From: Prevotella sp. | Lineage (GTDB): Bacteria; Bacteroidota; Bacteroidia; Bacteroidales; Bacteroidaceae | Length of the DNA stretch: 64,000 nt | Direction of reading: 5' to 3' | NCBI GenBank assembly: GCA_017467535.1 | Contig: JAFUST010000059.1 | Location: 1 to 64,000 of the forward strand | In this document: in pieces, positions 1 to 8,632 of the stretch | How positions within the stretch are numbered: position 1 is the stretch's first letter | Layout of the letters: every line of letters begins with the position of its first letter | Notes under the pieces: model-generated | What the model was told of the DNA's origin: nothing | The model's input: only the letters and a program-made list of their open reading frames with translations | Databases searched by the model: none | Translations under genes and position numbers: made by a program

Positions 1-557
1 GCATCAAGGCCGACAGAGAGGCCACGCAGCGCGAACAGCAGTTCCTGCCGGACAACCTCAGACGCGACTTCGAACTGGCACTCGTCGACCGCGACGGCGT
101 GACCTCGCCTCTGGTGAAGGAACGCCGCGTGCTGGTGCGCCCAGGCGTGCAGATGGTGACCGAGGGCTTCCCCCTGTCGCCCATGCAGTGTGCTGTGCTC
201 CTGCTGGCTGTCTCGCTGGCGGTATTCATCTACGAACACTTCAAGCACCTCTCGCTGCGCTGGTTCGATGCCGCGCTCATGCTGCTCACGGGATTGGCAG
301 GCATCGTGCTGTTCGTCATGATCTTCTCGCAGCACCCCACCACAAGCATCAACCTGCAGATTCTGGTGCTCAACCCCCTCTCGCTGCTGTTCATCCCCTC
401 GGTGGTTCGCAAGCGCAAGACACGCTGGTTCACCATCAGTTTGGTGTGCATCGTGCTCTTCTTCATCGGCGCGTTGTGGCAAGACTATGCCGAGGGAATG
501 GAAATTGTGGCACTATGTTTGCTGCTAAGATATTGGAGGCACCTCAATGACAAATAG
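1..557 (+). CDS. lnb: Lnb (DUF4105) lipoprotein N-acyltransferase, C-terminal part
   Basis: This is the 3' end of a gene that begins before the window; the reading frame is open from base 3. The visible part has a short soluble stretch and then three or four hydrophobic helices separated by basic turns, with the motif FSQHPTTS before the third helix and a short basic end. That membrane tail is typical of Bacteroidota DUF4105 proteins. The family includes Lnb, which adds the third acyl chain to lipoproteins in Bacteroides in place of Lnt. The predicted catalytic periplasmic domain lies outside the window, so the enzyme activity is inferred from family only. The stop codon overlaps the next gene by 11 bases, which suggests translational coupling. 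Confidence 0.75.
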   Translation, partial: IKADREATQREQQFLPDNLRRDFELALVDRDGVTSPLVKERRVLVRPGVQMVTEGFPLSPMQCAVLLLAVSLAVFIYEHFKHLSLRWFDAALMLLTGLAGIVLFVMIFSQHPTTSINLQILVLNPLSLLFIPSVVRKRKTRWFTISLVCIVLFFIGALWQDYAEGMEIVALCLLLRYWRHLNDK

Positions 558-2127
558 ATCCATCTACATCACCCTGCTGGCCATACTGGGCTTCCACGCC
601 GAAATGATGGCCGACACGACACAGCCAGCCGCTGCGCCGCGGCTGGTGGTCAGCATCAACATCGACCAACTGCGCAGTGACTATCTGCAGGCTTTCGCCC
701 CACTCTATTCTGACGAAGGCTTCAAGCGGCTGCTGAGCGAAGGGCTGATATGCAACTACGCCTCCTATCCCTTCACACCCATCGACCGTGCATCGGCCAT
801 CGCCTCCATCGCAACCGGCACTACACCTTATTATAATAATATAGTAGGGCTGAAATGGATGAACCGCGCCACGCTGCGACCCATCGGCTGCGTGGATGAC
901 CCGAAGCACGCAGGGCTGAAAACCGGCGACACGGGATCGCCCCTGCAACTGAGCACGTCCACCATCGGCGACGAACTGAAGGTGGCCACAGCGGGCAAGG
1001 CTATCGTCTACGCCATCGCCCCCTATCGCGATGCAGCCATCCTCTCGGCAGGACACGCCGCCGACGGTGCCCTGTGGATAGACGATGCCAGCGGCAACTG
1101 GTGCTCTACCGACTATTTCTTCCCTTCGCTGCCCACGTGGGTGCAGGCCTACAATCGGCTGCAGGCGCCCTCGATGAAGATTCAGGGGCAGACGTGGGAA
1201 CCGTTCAACCTGCTGACGGGCAACTTCAGTTACTTCATGCAGACGGGCGAGCAGAAACCCTTCAGGCACACCTTCGAGGGCGACAAGCGCTTCGTGGAAT
1301 ACAAGGCGAGCGCGCTGGTGAACGCCGACATGACGGATATGGCTCAGAAGTGTGTGGATTGCACAGGCATGGGCAACGACAATGTGACCGACCTGCTCTG
1401 CATCACCTACTATGCCGGCAACTACAACCACCGCACGGTGACAGAATGTCAGATGGAGTTGCAGGACACCTATGTCAGGCTCGACCACGAGATCGGACGG
1501 CTCGTCAGCCACTTCGAGAAGGCTCTGGGACGAGAGCGCGTGCTCTTCGTGCTGACCAGCACTGGCTATAGCGACGAGGAGTCGGCCGACTACGACAAGT
1601 ACCGCATCCCGTCGGGCACGTTCCACATGGATCGCACGACCAACCTCATGAACATCTACTTCGGTGCTTTCTGGGGACAAGGCATCTACGTGGAGGCCAC
1701 CTATGGCAACCAAATCTACCTGAACCATAAACTGCTGGAGCAGAAGAAGATCAGCGTGACCGATGCGACCAGCAGGGCACAGGAATTTCTGTCGATGATG
1801 TCGGGCGTGAGGAATGTCTACACCTCGCTGCAGTTGCTCACCACTCAGAACGAATACCTGCGCAAGGTGCGCAACGGCTACAGCGCCGAACGCTGCGGAG
1901 ACATCGTCATAGAGGCGGCTCCCGGCTGGCGCATACACAACGAGGACACACAGGAAGATGTGCTGCAGAGGGCATCGTTCACCCAGTTCCCCATCATCTT
2001 TTGGGGAGCAGGCACCCCTGCGGAACAGGTGCAGACACCCGTCACCGTCGACCAGATTGCGCCCACCATTGCCCGCTGCATCCGCATCAGGGCACCTAAT
2101 GCGTGCTCTTCCAAGCCGTTATTCTGA
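547..2127 (+). CDS. PafA-like alkaline phosphatase superfamily protein, predicted inactive
   Basis: The 526-residue protein has a signal peptide and aligns by eye along its length with PafA-type alkaline phosphatases: VSINIDQLRSDYL near residue 36, a SIATGTTP block at 87-94, LTSTGYSDEE at 336-345, FPIIFWGAG at 481-489 and PNACSSKPL at the end. The first metal ligand Asp40 is kept. The nucleophile Thr of the PafA TGPGHA motif is Arg81, the DYxGH ligands read YYAGN (288-292), the TADH ligands read TSTG (337-340), and the last His ligand is Gln480. The protein is therefore probably a structural or regulatory pseudoenzyme. It overlaps lnb and has a clear GGAGG ribosome-binding site at 535-539, which is unusual for this phylum. 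Confidence 0.8.
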   Translation: MTNRSIYITLLAILGFHAEMMADTTQPAAAPRLVVSINIDQLRSDYLQAFAPLYSDEGFKRLLSEGLICNYASYPFTPIDRASAIASIATGTTPYYNNIVGLKWMNRATLRPIGCVDDPKHAGLKTGDTGSPLQLSTSTIGDELKVATAGKAIVYAIAPYRDAAILSAGHAADGALWIDDASGNWCSTDYFFPSLPTWVQAYNRLQAPSMKIQGQTWEPFNLLTGNFSYFMQTGEQKPFRHTFEGDKRFVEYKASALVNADMTDMAQKCVDCTGMGNDNVTDLLCITYYAGNYNHRTVTECQMELQDTYVRLDHEIGRLVSHFEKALGRERVLFVLTSTGYSDEESADYDKYRIPSGTFHMDRTTNLMNIYFGAFWGQGIYVEATYGNQIYLNHKLLEQKKISVTDATSRAQEFLSMMSGVRNVYTSLQLLTTQNEYLRKVRNGYSAERCGDIVIEAAPGWRIHNEDTQEDVLQRASFTQFPIIFWGAGTPAEQVQTPVTVDQIAPTIARCIRIRAPNACSSKPLF

Positions 2128-2154
2128 CATTCTTTCAGCAAATAATGGACGTTT

Positions 2155-2188
2155 TTTGCTTTTAATTAGCAAAAAATCAGTAACTTTG
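2155..2188 (+). promoter_or_regulatory. Bacteroidota promoter for secA
   Basis: A -33 TTTG (2155-2158) and a -7 TAACTTTG (2181-2188) are separated by 22 bp. The predicted start of transcription lies about 40 bases before the secA ATG. Confidence 0.75.
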
Positions 2189-2233
2189 CACCCCAAATCG
2201 TAAATTAGTAACAAGTAAATCGCAATTATAAAG

Positions 2234-5200
2234 ATGAATTTCAACAAGATTCTGAAGGCTTTGTTCGGTGACAAGTCTTCGAAAGACATGAAGAAGATAC
2301 AGCCGTTTGTGGAGAAAGTGAAGGCTGTTTCGCCCCAAGTGGAGATACTGGACAACGATGCTCTGCGCGCCAGGACACAAGAGATACGCCAGCAAGTGCA
2401 AGCCGCTGCCAAGACCCAGAAGGAAGAGGTGGAGAAACTGAAGGCGACTATCGAGAACACGCCGCTGGAGGAGCGTGCCGACATCTTCGCCAAGATTGAC
2501 AAGATTGAGAAGGAGGCACTCGACGAATACGAGAAGGCGCTCGACGAGGTGATGCCTGAGGTGTATGCCATCGTGAAGGAAACGGCCCGCCGCTTCGCCG
2601 AAAACGAGGAGACCATCGTCACGGCCACCGACTTCGACCGCGAACTGGCCGGCGACCCGCGCAAGGACTTCATCACCATCGATGGCGACAAGGCCATCTA
2701 CCACAACCACTGGACGGCTGGCGGCAACGACCTGAAATGGGAGATGGTGCACTACGACGTGCAACTCTTCGGCGGCGTGGTGCTGCATCAGGGCAAGATT
2801 GCCGAGATGGCCACAGGTGAAGGTAAGACGCTGGTGGCCACGCTGCCCGTGTTCCTCAATGCCCTGACCGGCAACGGCGTACACGTGGTGACGGTGAACG
2901 ACTATCTGGCCAAGCGTGACTCCGAGTGGATGGGCCCGCTCTATATGTTCCACGGACTCTCCGTCGACTGTATCGACAAGCACCAGCCAAACTCGGCCGC
3001 TCGCCGCAAGGCCTATCAGGCAGACATCACTTTCGGCACGAACAACGAATTCGGCTTCGACTATCTGCGCGACAACATGGCCGTATCGCCTTCCGATTTG
3101 GTACAGCGCGCCCACAACTACGCCATCGTCGACGAGGTTGACTCGGTGCTGATTGACGATGCCCGTACACCTCTTATTATTAGTGGCCCCGTGCCCAAGG
3201 GCGAGGTGCAGATGTTCGAGGAGTATCAGCCGCTGGTGGAGAAACTCTTCGGCGTGCAGCGCCAACTGGCCACACAGTTCCTGGCAGAAGCCAAGCAGAA
3301 GATCTCGGAGGGTCAGGAGAAGAACGACAAGAAACTGACAGACGAGGGCTTCCTGGCTCTCTACCGCTCACATAAGTGTCTCCCCAAGAACAAGCCCCTC
3401 ATCAAGTTCCTGTCGGAAGAGGGCATCAAGGCCGGTATGCTGAAGACGGAGGAGATCTACATGGAGAACAACAACCGCCGCATGCACGAGGTCACCGAGC
3501 CTCTCTACTTCGTGGTCGACGAGAAACTGAACTCCTGCGACCTGACCGACAAGGGTACCGCTTGGCTGGCCAACCAGGTGAACGACCCCGAACTGTTCGT
3601 GCTGCCCGACATCACGGCTCAACTGTCAGCACTGGAGACAGAGGCAGGGCTGAACGACGAGGAGCGTCTGAACAAGAAAGACGAACTGATGAACCACTAC
3701 GCCATACAGAGTGAGCGCGTGCACACGCTGCAGCAGTTGCTGAAAGCCTACACGATGTTCAACAAGGATGACGAATACGTAGTCATCGACGGCGAGGTGA
3801 AGATCGTCGACGAGCAGACAGGCCGTATCATGGAGGGCCGACGCTGGAGTGACGGCTTACATCAGGCAGTGGAGGCCAAGGAGCACGTGAAGGTGGAAGC
3901 CGCCACACAAACCTTTGCCACCATTACCCTGCAGAACTACTTCCGCATGTACCACAAACTGGCAGGTATGACCGGTACGGCCATCACCGAGGCCGGCGAG
4001 TTCTGGGACATCTATAAACTGGACGTGGTGGAGATTCCCACCAACAAGCCCATCGCCCGCAACGATATGGATGACCGCGTCTACAAGACGGCACGCGACA
4101 AGTATCGCGCCGTCATCGAGGAGGTGGTGAAGATGCGCAAGTCGGGACGCCCCACCCTGATTGGTACCACATCGGTGGAAATCTCGGAATTGCTCTCTCG
4201 TATGCTCGACATGTATGTTGATCCCGAAACCGGCAAGCGCGAAGGCATACCCCATCAGGTGCTGAACGCTAAGTTGCACCAGAAGGAGGCCGACATTGTG
4301 GCACTCGCCGGACAACAGGACAAAAACGGACTTGGTGCCGTCACCATAGCCACCAATATGGCAGGTCGTGGTACTGATATCAAACTATCACCCGAGGTGA
4401 AGGCCGCCGGAGGTCTGGCCATCATCGGCACAGAGCGTCATGAGAGCCGCCGCGTGGATCGTCAGTTGCGCGGTCGTGCCGGCCGTCAGGGTGATCCGGG
4501 TTCATCTGTTTTCTATGTCTCACTGGAAGACAAACTGATGCGTCTGTTCGCCAGCGAGCGCATCGCATCGGTGATGGACAAACTGGGCTTCAAGGAGGGT
4601 GAGATGATCGAGCACCCCATGATTTCGAAGAGTATCGAGCGCGCCCAGAAGAAGGTCGAGGAGAACAACTTCGGCATCCGTAAGCGCCTGCTGGAATACG
4701 ACGACGTGATGAACAAGCAGCGCACCGTCATCTACGAGAAGCGCCGCCACGCCCTGATGGGTGAGCGCATCGGTATGGATATAGCCAACACCATCTGGGA
4801 CCGCGTGTCGACCATCATCGAGCGCAACGACTACCAGGGCTGCAAGGAGGAGTTCCTCCATCTGTTCGCTATGGAAGTGCCCTTCACCGAAGAGCAGTTC
4901 CTGAACGGCAAGCCCGACCAGTTGGCCGAAGACTCATTCCAGGCAGCACTGGCCAACTTCAACCGCAAGACGGAGCACATCCGTGAGGTGGCTTGGCCAG
5001 TTATCAAGCGCGTATTCGAAGAGCAGGGTCAGATGTATGAGCGCATCATCGTGCCCATCACCGACGGACGCAAGGTCTACAACATCGCCTGCAATCTGCA
5101 GGAGGCCTACGAGACGGAGTGCAAGTCGGTGGTCAAGGAGTTTGAGAAGCAGATGCTGCTGCACATCATCGACGAGTCGTGGAAGGAGAACCTGCGCGAA

Positions 5201-5605
5201 CTCGACGAACTGCGCCACTCCGTGCAGAACGCCAGTTATGAGCAGAAAGACCCGCTGCTGATCTTCAAACTGGAGAGTGCCAAGGTCTGGGACAACATGA
5301 TCAACGAGATGAACAACCGCGCAATGGCCGTTCTCAACCGAGGCTCTATCCCCGAGATGCAGCAGGAGGTGCGCGAAGCCGCTCCCGAGCAGCACACTGA
5401 CCGCCGCCAGTATACCGAGAACAAGCAGAACCTGCAGGAAGAGCAGATGGTGGATCGCCGACAGCAGGCCGCCGCTCAGCAGGACACCCGTGCCCAGCAG
5501 CCGCGTACCCCGATGGTGAAGGACAAACTGCCCGGACGCAATGATCCCTGCCCCTGCGGCAGCGGCAAGAAGTTCAAGAACTGCCACGGACGTGGTTTAG
5601 TATAA
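2234..5605 (+). CDS. secA: Preprotein translocase ATPase SecA
   Basis: SecA is the cytoplasmic motor that drives unfolded preproteins through SecYEG. The 1123-residue protein shows the Walker A motif MATGEGKT (192-199), the [15 protein letters not shown] segment of the preprotein crosslinking region, the motor 2 motifs GTDIKL and [15 protein letters not shown], and a C-terminal zinc motif [13 protein letters not shown] that binds SecB or ribosomes in other bacteria. It is longer than E. coli SecA (901) because of an extra charged segment at about residues 40-160, which is usual in Bacteroidota. The gene has its own promoter and is followed 19 bases later by an ABC ATPase gene. Confidence 0.98.
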   Translation: MNFNKILKALFGDKSSKDMKKIQPFVEKVKAVSPQVEILDNDALRARTQEIRQQVQAAAKTQKEEVEKLKATIENTPLEERADIFAKIDKIEKEALDEYEKALDEVMPEVYAIVKETARRFAENEETIVTATDFDRELAGDPRKDFITIDGDKAIYHNHWTAGGNDLKWEMVHYDVQLFGGVVLHQGKIAEMATGEGKTLVATLPVFLNALTGNGVHVVTVNDYLAKRDSEWMGPLYMFHGLSVDCIDKHQPNSAARRKAYQADITFGTNNEFGFDYLRDNMAVSPSDLVQRAHNYAIVDEVDSVLIDDARTPLIISGPVPKGEVQMFEEYQPLVEKLFGVQRQLATQFLAEAKQKISEGQEKNDKKLTDEGFLALYRSHKCLPKNKPLIKFLSEEGIKAGMLKTEEIYMENNNRRMHEVTEPLYFVVDEKLNSCDLTDKGTAWLANQVNDPELFVLPDITAQLSALETEAGLNDEERLNKKDELMNHYAIQSERVHTLQQLLKAYTMFNKDDEYVVIDGEVKIVDEQTGRIMEGRRWSDGLHQAVEAKEHVKVEAATQTFATITLQNYFRMYHKLAGMTGTAITEAGEFWDIYKLDVVEIPTNKPIARNDMDDRVYKTARDKYRAVIEEVVKMRKSGRPTLIGTTSVEISELLSRMLDMYVDPETGKREGIPHQVLNAKLHQKEADIVALAGQQDKNGLGAVTIATNMAGRGTDIKLSPEVKAAGGLAIIGTERHESRRVDRQLRGRAGRQGDPGSSVFYVSLEDKLMRLFASERIASVMDKLGFKEGEMIEHPMISKSIERAQKKVEENNFGIRKRLLEYDDVMNKQRTVIYEKRRHALMGERIGMDIANTIWDRVSTIIERNDYQGCKEEFLHLFAMEVPFTEEQFLNGKPDQLAEDSFQAALANFNRKTEHIREVAWPVIKRVFEEQGQMYERIIVPITDGRKVYNIACNLQEAYETECKSVVKEFEKQMLLHIIDESWKENLRELDELRHSVQNASYEQKDPLLIFKLESAKVWDNMINEMNNRAMAVLNRGSIPEMQQEVREAAPEQHTDRRQYTENKQNLQEEQMVDRRQQAAAQQDTRAQQPRTPMVKDKLPGRNDPCPCGSGKKFKNCHGRGLV

Positions 5606-5624
5606 CCTGCCAGAAGCGCATATC

Positions 5625-6323
5625 ATGATCAAGATAGAAAATCTTAGGAAGCAATTCGGTGAAACCATCGCCTGCAATATCCCGTCGTTCACCATCAACG
5701 ACGGCGATATTCTGGGCCTGGTGGGCAACAACGGTGCCGGCAAGACCACCCTCTTCCGCATGATGCTCGACCTACTGAAGCCTGACGAGGGCCACGTGGA
5801 ACTGGACGGCATCGATCCCTCAGCATCTGAAGCCTGGAAGCAGGATGTGGGTGCCTATGTGGACGACAGTTTCCTCATCGACTACCTGACGCCAGAGGAA
5901 TACTTCGCCTTCATCGGAAAGATCAGCAACATCCCCCAGAAGGTCATCGACGAACGACTGCTGCAATACGAACATCTGTCGGGCGGTGAGGTCTTCGGAC
6001 AGAAGAAACTCATCCGCAACCTCTCGGCTGGCAACAAGCAGAAAGTGGGCATCATATCTGCGCTCATCCGTCTGCCCAAACTGGTGATTCTCGACGAACC
6101 TTTCAACTTCCTCGACCCCACCAGCCAAAATGTGCTCAAGCGCACCGTCACCGACTATGCGGCACAAACACGGGCCACAATTATCATCAGCAGCCACAAC
6201 CTACAGCACACGACAGATATCTCTACGCGCATCGCCCTGATGGAGAAGGGAGAGATCATCCGCGACCTGAGCAATCAGGATTCTGCGGCTAAAGAGGAAC
6301 TTACCGCCTATTTCGGAGATTAA
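5625..6323 (+). CDS. ABC transporter ATP-binding protein
   Basis: This 232-residue soluble ATPase has Walker A GNNGAGKTT (about 34-42), a signature LSAGNKQK, Walker B LVILDEPF and a switch histidine in SSHNLQ. The early sequence resembles ATPases of ABC-2 type exporters. No permease gene lies beside it, so the partner must be encoded elsewhere or the protein works alone. It probably shares the secA transcript, given the 19-base gap and no promoter between. The substrate cannot be told from sequence. Confidence 0.88.
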   Translation: MIKIENLRKQFGETIACNIPSFTINDGDILGLVGNNGAGKTTLFRMMLDLLKPDEGHVELDGIDPSASEAWKQDVGAYVDDSFLIDYLTPEEYFAFIGKISNIPQKVIDERLLQYEHLSGGEVFGQKKLIRNLSAGNKQKVGIISALIRLPKLVILDEPFNFLDPTSQNVLKRTVTDYAAQTRATIIISSHNLQHTTDISTRIALMEKGEIIRDLSNQDSAAKEELTAYFGD

Positions 6324-6391
6324 AAAAGGCCATTAATACGATTTTTTTCAAAAAAGTCAGCAAAAAATTTCCTTATCTGACTGAAAATGAG

Positions 6392-6399
6392 TAATTTTG
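6392..6399 (+). promoter_or_regulatory. Promoter -7 element for the HU gene
   Basis: TAATTTTG followed by CAG matches the Bacteroidota -7 box. A clear -33 box is not seen. The start codon of the HU gene follows about 48 bases downstream. Confidence 0.55.
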
Positions 6400-6447
6400 C
6401 AGTCCGAAACAAGAAGTAAACATAAAAAACATTAAGGAGAAAGCAAT

Positions 6448-6729
6448 ATGACCAAGGCTGAAATAGTCAAGACGATAGCCCTACAGACAGGCGTAGCACC
6501 CAGAGACGTGTCAGTTGTCGTAGAGGCTTTTATGGAGGAAATCCGCAATAGTCTGGCCGACAACAAAGAGAATGTCTACCTTCGCGGATTCGGAAGTTTC
6601 ATTGTCAAGCACCGCGCAAAGAAGACGGCCCGCAACATCTCGAAGAACACCACACTGGTGATTGATGCACACGACCTGCCCGCCTTCAAGCCCTGCAAGA
6701 GTTTCATCGACCGCATGACGAAAGAGTAA
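6448..6729 (+). CDS. HU/IHF family DNA-binding protein
   Basis: The 93-residue protein has the HU fold pattern: an N-terminal helical dimerisation region with MTKAEIVKTIA, then the GFGSFIVKHRAKKTARN segment and a short C-terminal helix. The residue after the usual RNP of the DNA-intercalating arm is changed (ARNISKN), so its bending specificity may differ from E. coli HU. It acts as a nucleoid protein. It sits just upstream of a 29-residue basic protein gene and the RNase G gene, an order I associate with Bacteroidota genomes. Confidence 0.93.
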   Translation: MTKAEIVKTIALQTGVAPRDVSVVVEAFMEEIRNSLADNKENVYLRGFGSFIVKHRAKKTARNISKNTTLVIDAHDLPAFKPCKSFIDRMTKE

Positions 6730-6775
6730 GATCTATACAAATAAGTTAAACAACAAATAATCATTTCATTAAATT

Positions 6776-6865
6776 ATGCCAAACGGAAAAAAGAAGAAGG
6801 GCCACAAGATGGCTACTCACAAGCGCAAGAAGAGACTGCGCAAGAATCGTCATAAGAGCAAGTAA
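6776..6865 (+). CDS. 29-residue basic protein, possibly mS38/bS22-like
   Basis: The reading frame MPNGKKKKGHKMATHKRKKR... ends in a TAA stop and has 17 Lys or Arg among 29 residues. It starts 46 bases after the HU stop. Short proteins of this type between HU and RNase G genes are common in Bacteroidota and usually called hypothetical. By eye the stretch KMATHKRKKRLRKNR matches the core of the AURKAIP1/COX24 family (RMAxKKHRKLLRKTR), which are small-subunit ribosomal proteins mS38 and bS22. I infer a ribosomal protein role. The gene being real is likely; the family link is moderate. Confidence 0.7.
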   Translation: MPNGKKKKGHKMATHKRKKRLRKNRHKSK

Positions 6866-6893
6866 GCCCTTTGCCGAAAGAAAAAATGAAAGG

Positions 6894-6938
6894 AGTGTAC
6901 CAATGCATAGCGATATGCTTGAGGTGCACCCTTTTCTG
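6894..6938 (+). promoter_or_regulatory. Leader hairpin upstream of rng
   Basis: A two-part hairpin lies 45 bases before the rng start. The lower stem pairs 6895-6901 with 6923-6929 (one G-T pair), and the upper stem pairs GCATA with TATGC around a GCGA tetraloop (6910-6913). It is followed by CTTTTCTG. By analogy with the rne leader of E. coli it may be a site of autoregulation, but a weak terminator is also possible. Confidence 0.4.
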
Positions 6939-6974
6939 TAGTAATTCACCAAACGTCAAGCAAGTAACAAAAGA

Positions 6975-8552
6975 ATGACAAGCGAAGTTATCATCGATGT
7001 CCAGCCCAAAGAGATATCCATCGCACTGCTCGAAGACAAGAGCCTGGTGGAATATCAGAACGAACCGCGCGAAACGACTTTCGCCGTGGGCAACATCTAC
7101 GTGGGCAAGGTTCGCAAACTGATGCCCGGGCTCAACGCTTGCTTCGTCGATGTGGGCTCTGAGAAAGATGCCTTCCTGCACTATCTTGACCTTGGACTTC
7201 AATTTGGTTCTTACGAGAAATATCTGAAACAGGTTGCCAGCGACCGGAAGAAACTCTACCCTATCGGGAAAGCCACCGTCCAGCCTACCCTGCCCAAGGA
7301 GGGCAGCATACAGAACGTCCTCAAGGTGGGACAGGAGATTCTGGTACAGGTGGTCAAGGAACCCATCAACACCAAAGGGCCGCGCCTGACGTGCGAACTC
7401 AGTTTCGCCGGACGCTACATGGTTCTCATACCCTTTGGCGACAAGGTTTCGGTCAGCAGCAAAATCAAGCGCGGCGAAGAGCGCAGCAGACTCAAGCAAC
7501 TGGTGCAGAGCATGAAGCCGAAGAACTTCGGCGTCATCGTGCGCACGGTGGCCGAAGGAAAACGAGCAGCCGAACTCGATCAGGAGTTGAAGGTGCTGCT
7601 CAAGCGGTGGGACGATGCCATCAGCAAATTTCAGAAGACCACCGAGCGGCCTCTGCTGTTGTTTGAAGAGCAGACACGCGCCGTTGCCCTGTTGCGCGAC
7701 CTCTTCAACCCCACTTACGACGGAATCTACGTGAACGATGCCGAGATTCATCGCCAGATTCACGATTACCTGTCACTTATCGCCCCCGATAAGGTCGAGA
7801 TCGTGAAACTATAAAACGGCAAGGTTCACATCTTCGACAATTTCAACGTCACGAAGCAGATCAAGTCAGGCTTCGGGAGCACCGTCAACTACAAGCGGGG
7901 AGCCTACCTCATCATCGAGCACACCGAAGCCATGCATGTGGTAGACGTCAACAGTGGTACGCGCATCAAGAAAGAAAACGGACAGGAAGCCAATGCCCTG
8001 GAGACCAACCTGGGAGCCGCCGACGAACTGGCTCGCCAGTTGCGACTGAGGGACATGGGCGGCATCATTGTCGTTGACTTCATCGACATGAACCTGGCCG
8101 AAGACCGCCAACTGCTCTACGAGCGGATGTGCGAGAACATGAAGAAAGACCGTGCCCGCCACAACATCCTGCCACTGAGCAAGTTCGGGCTGATGCAGAT
8201 CACTCGCCAGCGCGTGCGTCCTGCTATGGACGTGGCCGTCGAGGAGACCTGCCCCACTTGTCACGGCACCGGAAAAATCAAGTCGAGCATCCTGTTCACC
8301 GACCAACTCGAAAGCAAAATTGATGTTCTTGTCAACAAGATTGGCATCAAGCGTTTCTCGCTCCACGTCCATCCCTATGTGGCTGCCTATATCAACAAAG
8401 GCGTCTTCTCGCTGAAGCGCCGCTGGCAGATGAAGTACGGATTGGGCGTGCGCATCATTCCCAGCCAGAAGATGGCGTTCCTGCAGTACGAGTTCTACGA
8501 CGCCAACCGGCAGTTCATTGACATGCAGGAGGAAAACGAAGTAAGCAAGTAA
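6975..8552 (+). pseudogene. rng: Ribonuclease G/E gene interrupted by an in-frame TAA
   Basis: Two open stretches in the same frame (6975-7814 and about 7815-8552) together make a normal Rne/Rng protein of about 525 residues. They are separated only by a TAA at 7812-7814, where relatives have Tyr in the KLY motif, so a single C-to-A or T-to-A change explains it. The first part carries the S1-like and 5'-sensor regions. The second part carries the catalytic Asp residues in VVDVNSG and DFIDM, the zinc-link CPTCHGTG and the dimerisation region. Codon use and conservation stay normal after the stop, which argues for a very recent mutation, a sequencing error or readthrough. The enzyme normally cuts single-stranded RNA in mRNA decay and rRNA processing. 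ATG 7932 is not a natural start. Confidence 0.85.
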
Positions 8553-8572
8553 CAGAAAACCTCAGAAAACAA

Positions 8573-8617
8573 AGACGGAAGGAAACGCACTACAAGTGTT
8601 TCCTTCCGTCTGTTTTT
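8573..8617 (+). terminator. Intrinsic terminator after rng
   Basis: A perfect 14-bp stem (8573-8586 with 8598-8611) closes an 11-base loop and is followed by GTTTTTG. It lies between convergent genes and could stop transcription from both sides. Confidence 0.9.
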
Positions 8618-8632
8618 GTCCGAGTCCTGTCC

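Noticed and set aside
544..1938. Long open frame on the minus strand opposite the PafA-like gene
   Set aside because: It has low-complexity, His/Val-rich translation typical of GC-rich antisense frames and no motif, while the plus strand encodes a recognisable protein.
6886..6978. Thirty-residue Cys-containing frame overlapping the rng start in ATGA
   Set aside because: It lies on the leader hairpin, has no recognisable motif, and the hairpin better explains the sequence. A leader peptide cannot be fully excluded.
7932..8552. Separate gene starting at the second half of rng
   Set aside because: The ATG lies inside the conserved catalytic domain and homology continues without a break upstream to the TAA.
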